From the NCBI RefSeq assembly GCF_014207505.1, contig NZ_JACHGL010000004.1, forward strand, positions 69,154 through 133,153: a stretch of 64,000 nucleotides of DNA, read 5' to 3'. Positions 61,891 through 64,000 of this stretch are shown piece by piece (position 1 is the stretch's first letter; every line of letters starts with the position of its first letter). The notes beneath the pieces were generated by a model. The model was given only the letters and a program-made list of their open reading frames with translations, was not told the DNA's origin and searched no databases. This DNA is from Leuconostoc carnosum. Its GTDB lineage: Bacteria > Bacillota > Bacilli > Lactobacillales > Lactobacillaceae. Made by a program: the position numbers and the translations under genes.

Positions 61891-62278
61891 ATTCATACTC
61901 AACATTATAAAATTAAATACTTGAAATTGACATTTCTAATCATTTGTAATTGTTAAGTGTAGCAATGTTTTCACAATGTTTTCTGAAAAAATGCAAAAAA
62001 TTACTTTATAAAATTACGATTATAAGCTTGACAATGCCTCATGAAATCTATTAAACTAACAATGATAGCGCTTAACATGTTTAAACAATAAGGAAAAAAT
62101 ATGAGAGTTTAAAGGATACTTGAATAGATTTTTCAATCATATTGTCATATTAATTGTTATTATTTTGATACAAGAAAAGTAATAGAGCCAAGCACTGAGC
62201 TATTCTGTTAACAATCAATAGAAGTACCATAGTTAATGGTGAAGTTATTTAAAAAAATATAAGAAGAGAGAAAAAATC
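61891..62278 (+). promoter_or_regulatory. fructokinase upstream region with promoter and cre-like site
   Basis: No gene is visible in these 388 bases. TTGACA (62028-62033), 18 bases, TAAACT (62052-62057) could be the promoter. Just downstream TGATAGCGCTTAACA (62063-62077) has the AGCGCT core of CcpA cre or LacI-family operators but with one base of spacing off the cre consensus. The leader of about 210 bases to the start shows no riboswitch consensus. Confidence 0.5.
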
Positions 62279-63148
62279 ATGGGATTATTAGGTGCAATTG
62301 AAGCAGGTGGAACGAAGTTTGTCGTTGCTGTTGCTGATCAAGATTACAATATTGTTGAACGGGCAGCGTTTCCAACATTGAATGGTGAAAAGACATTAGA
62401 CCAAGTGATTGCCTTTTTCGATCAATTTGAAGACATCGATGCCATTGGGATTGCAGCTTTTGGACCAATAGATATTGTTACTGGGTCGAGAACATATGGT
62501 CACGTGTTAGATACACCAAAAACTGGTTGGTCAGGATATAACTTCTTGGGCCGCATGAAGGCATGGCGTGATATTCCGTATTACTGGACAACAGATGTGA
62601 ACGGAGCGGGTTGGGCTGAATTTAAAACAGGTGCAGCCAAAGATGTTGACAACATGGTCTACTTAACGGTCGGTACTGGTGTTGGTGCTGGTATTGTGTC
62701 AAGTGGTCATTTGGTCAGTGGATATGGACATCCTGAAGCTGGACATATTTTCTTACAAAAGCACCCTGAAGATAATTATGCTGGTCATTGCCCATTCCAT
62801 GGCGACAACTGTTTAGAAGGATTGGCAGCCGGACCAGCAATTGAAGAACGTTGGGGTACAAGCGCCAAAGAAATAGCTGATGATGATATTGCCTGGAAGA
62901 TAGAAGCTTTCTATTTGGCACAAGCTGCATTGGATTATACAATGATTCTACGCCCAGATAAAATTGTTTTTGGTGGTGGGGTACCCCATCGTGAAATCTT
63001 GTTCCCATTAATGCGCGAAAGTTTTGCTGAACAAATGAGTGATTACTTAAATGTACCAGATTTAGATGAGTATATTGTCCCTGTTGCCAACGGTGACAAT
63101 GCTGGTATTCTTGGTTGCTTCTACCTAGCTAAGACGCTTGTTAAATAA
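62279..63148 (+). CDS. scrK: fructokinase, ROK family
   Basis: 289 residues, SD GAAGAGAG. ATP-dependent phosphorylation of fructose to fructose-6-phosphate. LLGAIEAGGTKFVVAV (phosphate loop), YLTVGTGVGAGIV, ROK zinc motif GHIFLQKHPEDNYAGHCPFH plus GDNCLEGLAAGPAIE, and IVFGGGVPHREILFPLM are present. It competes with mannitol dehydrogenase for fructose, which makes the joint location meaningful. It has its own upstream region. Confidence 0.93.
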   Translation: MGLLGAIEAGGTKFVVAVADQDYNIVERAAFPTLNGEKTLDQVIAFFDQFEDIDAIGIAAFGPIDIVTGSRTYGHVLDTPKTGWSGYNFLGRMKAWRDIPYYWTTDVNGAGWAEFKTGAAKDVDNMVYLTVGTGVGAGIVSSGHLVSGYGHPEAGHIFLQKHPEDNYAGHCPFHGDNCLEGLAAGPAIEERWGTSAKEIADDDIAWKIEAFYLAQAALDYTMILRPDKIVFGGGVPHREILFPLMRESFAEQMSDYLNVPDLDEYIVPVANGDNAGILGCFYLAKTLVK

Positions 63149-63219
63149 GTCCTACTTTTTGTCAATTATTGTGCTTTGTGTTAGTATTAACATATTGATA
63201 ATAACGCGAGGACAACTTT

Positions 63220-63582
63220 ATGGCAAAATTAGCGGCACACACAGAAGATTTGCTCTGTCAAAATTTCACAAAAACATTTGAAATCCTAGGTCGTAAATGG
63301 AACGGGTTAATTATTGAAACGCTCCTAATAAATGGACCAAAGCGTTTTTTAGAAATTTCACGGGCGTTGTCTGGGTGTTCAGATCGTGTCTTAGTGGAAA
63401 GATTAAAGTCTTTAGAATCAGTCAACTTAGTGAATCGTGTCACATATGACGATTCAAGTTTGATTGAATATAAATTAACCCCAGCTGGTGAAGCAATGCG
63501 GCCTATGATGGCAGCAGTTCATGAATGGTCAGATAAGTTTAACAACACAGCATCTAAAAATCATGGCGACAGCCAGTCATGA
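63220..63582 (+). CDS. HxlR-family transcriptional regulator
   Basis: 120 residues, SD GCGAGGA. Winged helix: FTKTFEILGRKWNGLIIETL, GPKRFLEISRALSGCSDRVLVERLKSLESVNLVNR, wing then LTPAGEAMRPMM. A Cys at position 13 (DLLCQNF) is where redox-sensing members carry their reactive Cys. It may act on the FMN reductase operator at 33636, whose palindrome is of the HxlR kind, but no evidence links them. Confidence 0.9.
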   Translation: MAKLAAHTEDLLCQNFTKTFEILGRKWNGLIIETLLINGPKRFLEISRALSGCSDRVLVERLKSLESVNLVNRVTYDDSSLIEYKLTPAGEAMRPMMAAVHEWSDKFNNTASKNHGDSQS

Positions 63583-63639
63583 ACATGATATACTTAGCTA
63601 GTAATAAAGTTACAAAGCTTAATGATGTACAATGAGTGA

Positions 63640-63850
63640 CCAAGTAATTGTCTGATTAATTGAAGAGAGTGATATATCTGGTGAAAGTATCATAATTAAA
63701 GGACAATGAATTTCAGTCAGGAGTATTTGGCTTAATCGCCAACGTAGTAGACTGCGTTATAGTCGCCAAAGCTGATAAATATCAGGAATTTGGGTGGTAC
63801 CACGGTATTGAACGTCCCATGTTATTCTTTTTGAATAACATGGGATTTTT
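63640..63850 (+). ncRNA. T-box leader, Phe specific
   Basis: Conserved T-box TGGGTGGTACCACGG at 63791-63805, stem I with AGAGAGTGATATATCTGGTGA-like K-turn region near 63663-63683, specifier candidate TTC (Phe) at 63712-63714, and a terminator of 13-bp arms (63815-63827 with 63833-63845) ending in Ts. It senses uncharged tRNA-Phe and controls the following pheS. Confidence 0.92.
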
Positions 63851-63898
63851 ATTTGTACTAATTAGTGGTTTGTAAGAGAGAATCGAAAGGATAAAGTT

Positions 63899-64000
63899 AT
63901 GAGTTTAAGTCAAGAGCTGACAGAGTTAAAAACTTCAGCAGTTGCGCGCATTAATTCTGCTGCTGCTGATGTTGAGGCACTTCGTGTAAAATTATTGGGG
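63899..64000 (+). CDS. pheS: phenylalanyl-tRNA synthetase alpha subunit, 5' end only
   Basis: First 34 codons, SD GAAAGGA, cut by the window edge. MSLSQELTELKTSAVARINS and DVEALRVKLLG match the N-terminal coiled-coil of PheS. The Phe-specific T-box directly upstream supports the call. Confidence 0.93.
   Translation, partial: MSLSQELTELKTSAVARINSAAADVEALRVKLLG

Noticed and set aside
62063..62077. Definite CcpA cre site before fructokinase
   Set aside because: TGATAGCGCTTAACA has the AGCGCT core but one base of spacing too many against the consensus; kept only as a cre-like or LacI-like site.
1..64000. CRISPR arrays, insertion sequences, integrases or restriction systems
   Set aside because: No regularly spaced repeats with unique spacers, no transposase or recombinase frames, and no methyltransferase motifs were found; the DUF2075 gene alone is not evidence for a defence locus.

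Overview
The window looks like chromosomal DNA of a heterofermentative lactic acid bacterium, most likely Leuconostoc or a close relative. The evidence is an AT-rich sequence with Firmicutes-type ribosome binding sites, a tmRNA tag ending in AVAA, a Lactobacillales-type fatty acid synthesis cluster (FabT/FabK type), a mannitol dehydrogenase closely resembling the Leuconostoc enzyme followed by a ROK fructokinase, and T-box and TPP riboswitches. No complete mobile element, CRISPR array, integrase or transposase was seen.

Layout. 1-8.2 kb is an accessory-looking cell-surface region. It starts with a TTTGG tandem repeat, then two small unknown proteins, a large wall-anchored CAP/SEC10-like adhesin ending in LPKTA, and a set of membrane proteins. 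Among these are a TcaA/YvbJ-like protein and a partner sharing an N-terminal motif. 8.2-14.6 kb holds a secreted nuclease, an HD hydrolase, metG, the GAPDH gene and a metallophosphoesterase. 14.6-25.0 kb is one long type II fatty-acid operon (fabZ1-fabT-fabH-acpP-fabK-fabD-fabG-fabF-accB-fabZ2-accC-accD-accA) behind a promoter embedded in a double FabT-type operator. The tmRNA gene follows at 25.1 kb. From its 3' end to about 30 kb the DNA is gene-poor and scar-like: a UDG-family protein, a Cse60-like small protein, a frameshifted gene remnant, TspO, an SDR-like protein, an orphan bacteriocin immunity protein and tiny unlisted ORFs.

30-47.8 kb returns to core functions: a cation/proton antiporter with a leader terminator, a DUF2075 ATPase, TPP-riboswitch-thiE, an FMN reductase, rnhC, zapA-cvpA-mutS2, a purine permease, mutM-coaE-dnaB-dnaI and a YibE/F pair. 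An Imm33-like protein and tRNA-Cys end this part. 47.8-57.4 kb has a Gtf3-like glycosyltransferase, a BMP-family binding protein, an amino-acid ABC transporter made of two binding-protein/permease fusions flanking one ATPase, coiA, pepF and cdd. 57.5-63.6 kb is a hydroxyacid dehydrogenase, a LacI regulator, and a mannitol/fructose module (mannitol dehydrogenase, membrane protein, VOC protein, fructokinase, HxlR regulator). The window ends in a T-box leader and the first 34 codons of pheS.

The less ordinary signals are these: a methionyl-tRNA synthetase whose HIGH motif reads QLGN; the FabT double operator wrapped around the promoter; several SD-less genes that either sit 5-8 nt behind a -10 box (leaderless candidates) or start on the stop codon of an SD-led mini-ORF; the coiA ribosome binding site buried in the preceding terminator; unusually long perfect palindromes between genes; and the post-tmRNA scar with small orphan genes. 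No clearly novel multi-gene defence or metabolic system could be demonstrated by reading alone.
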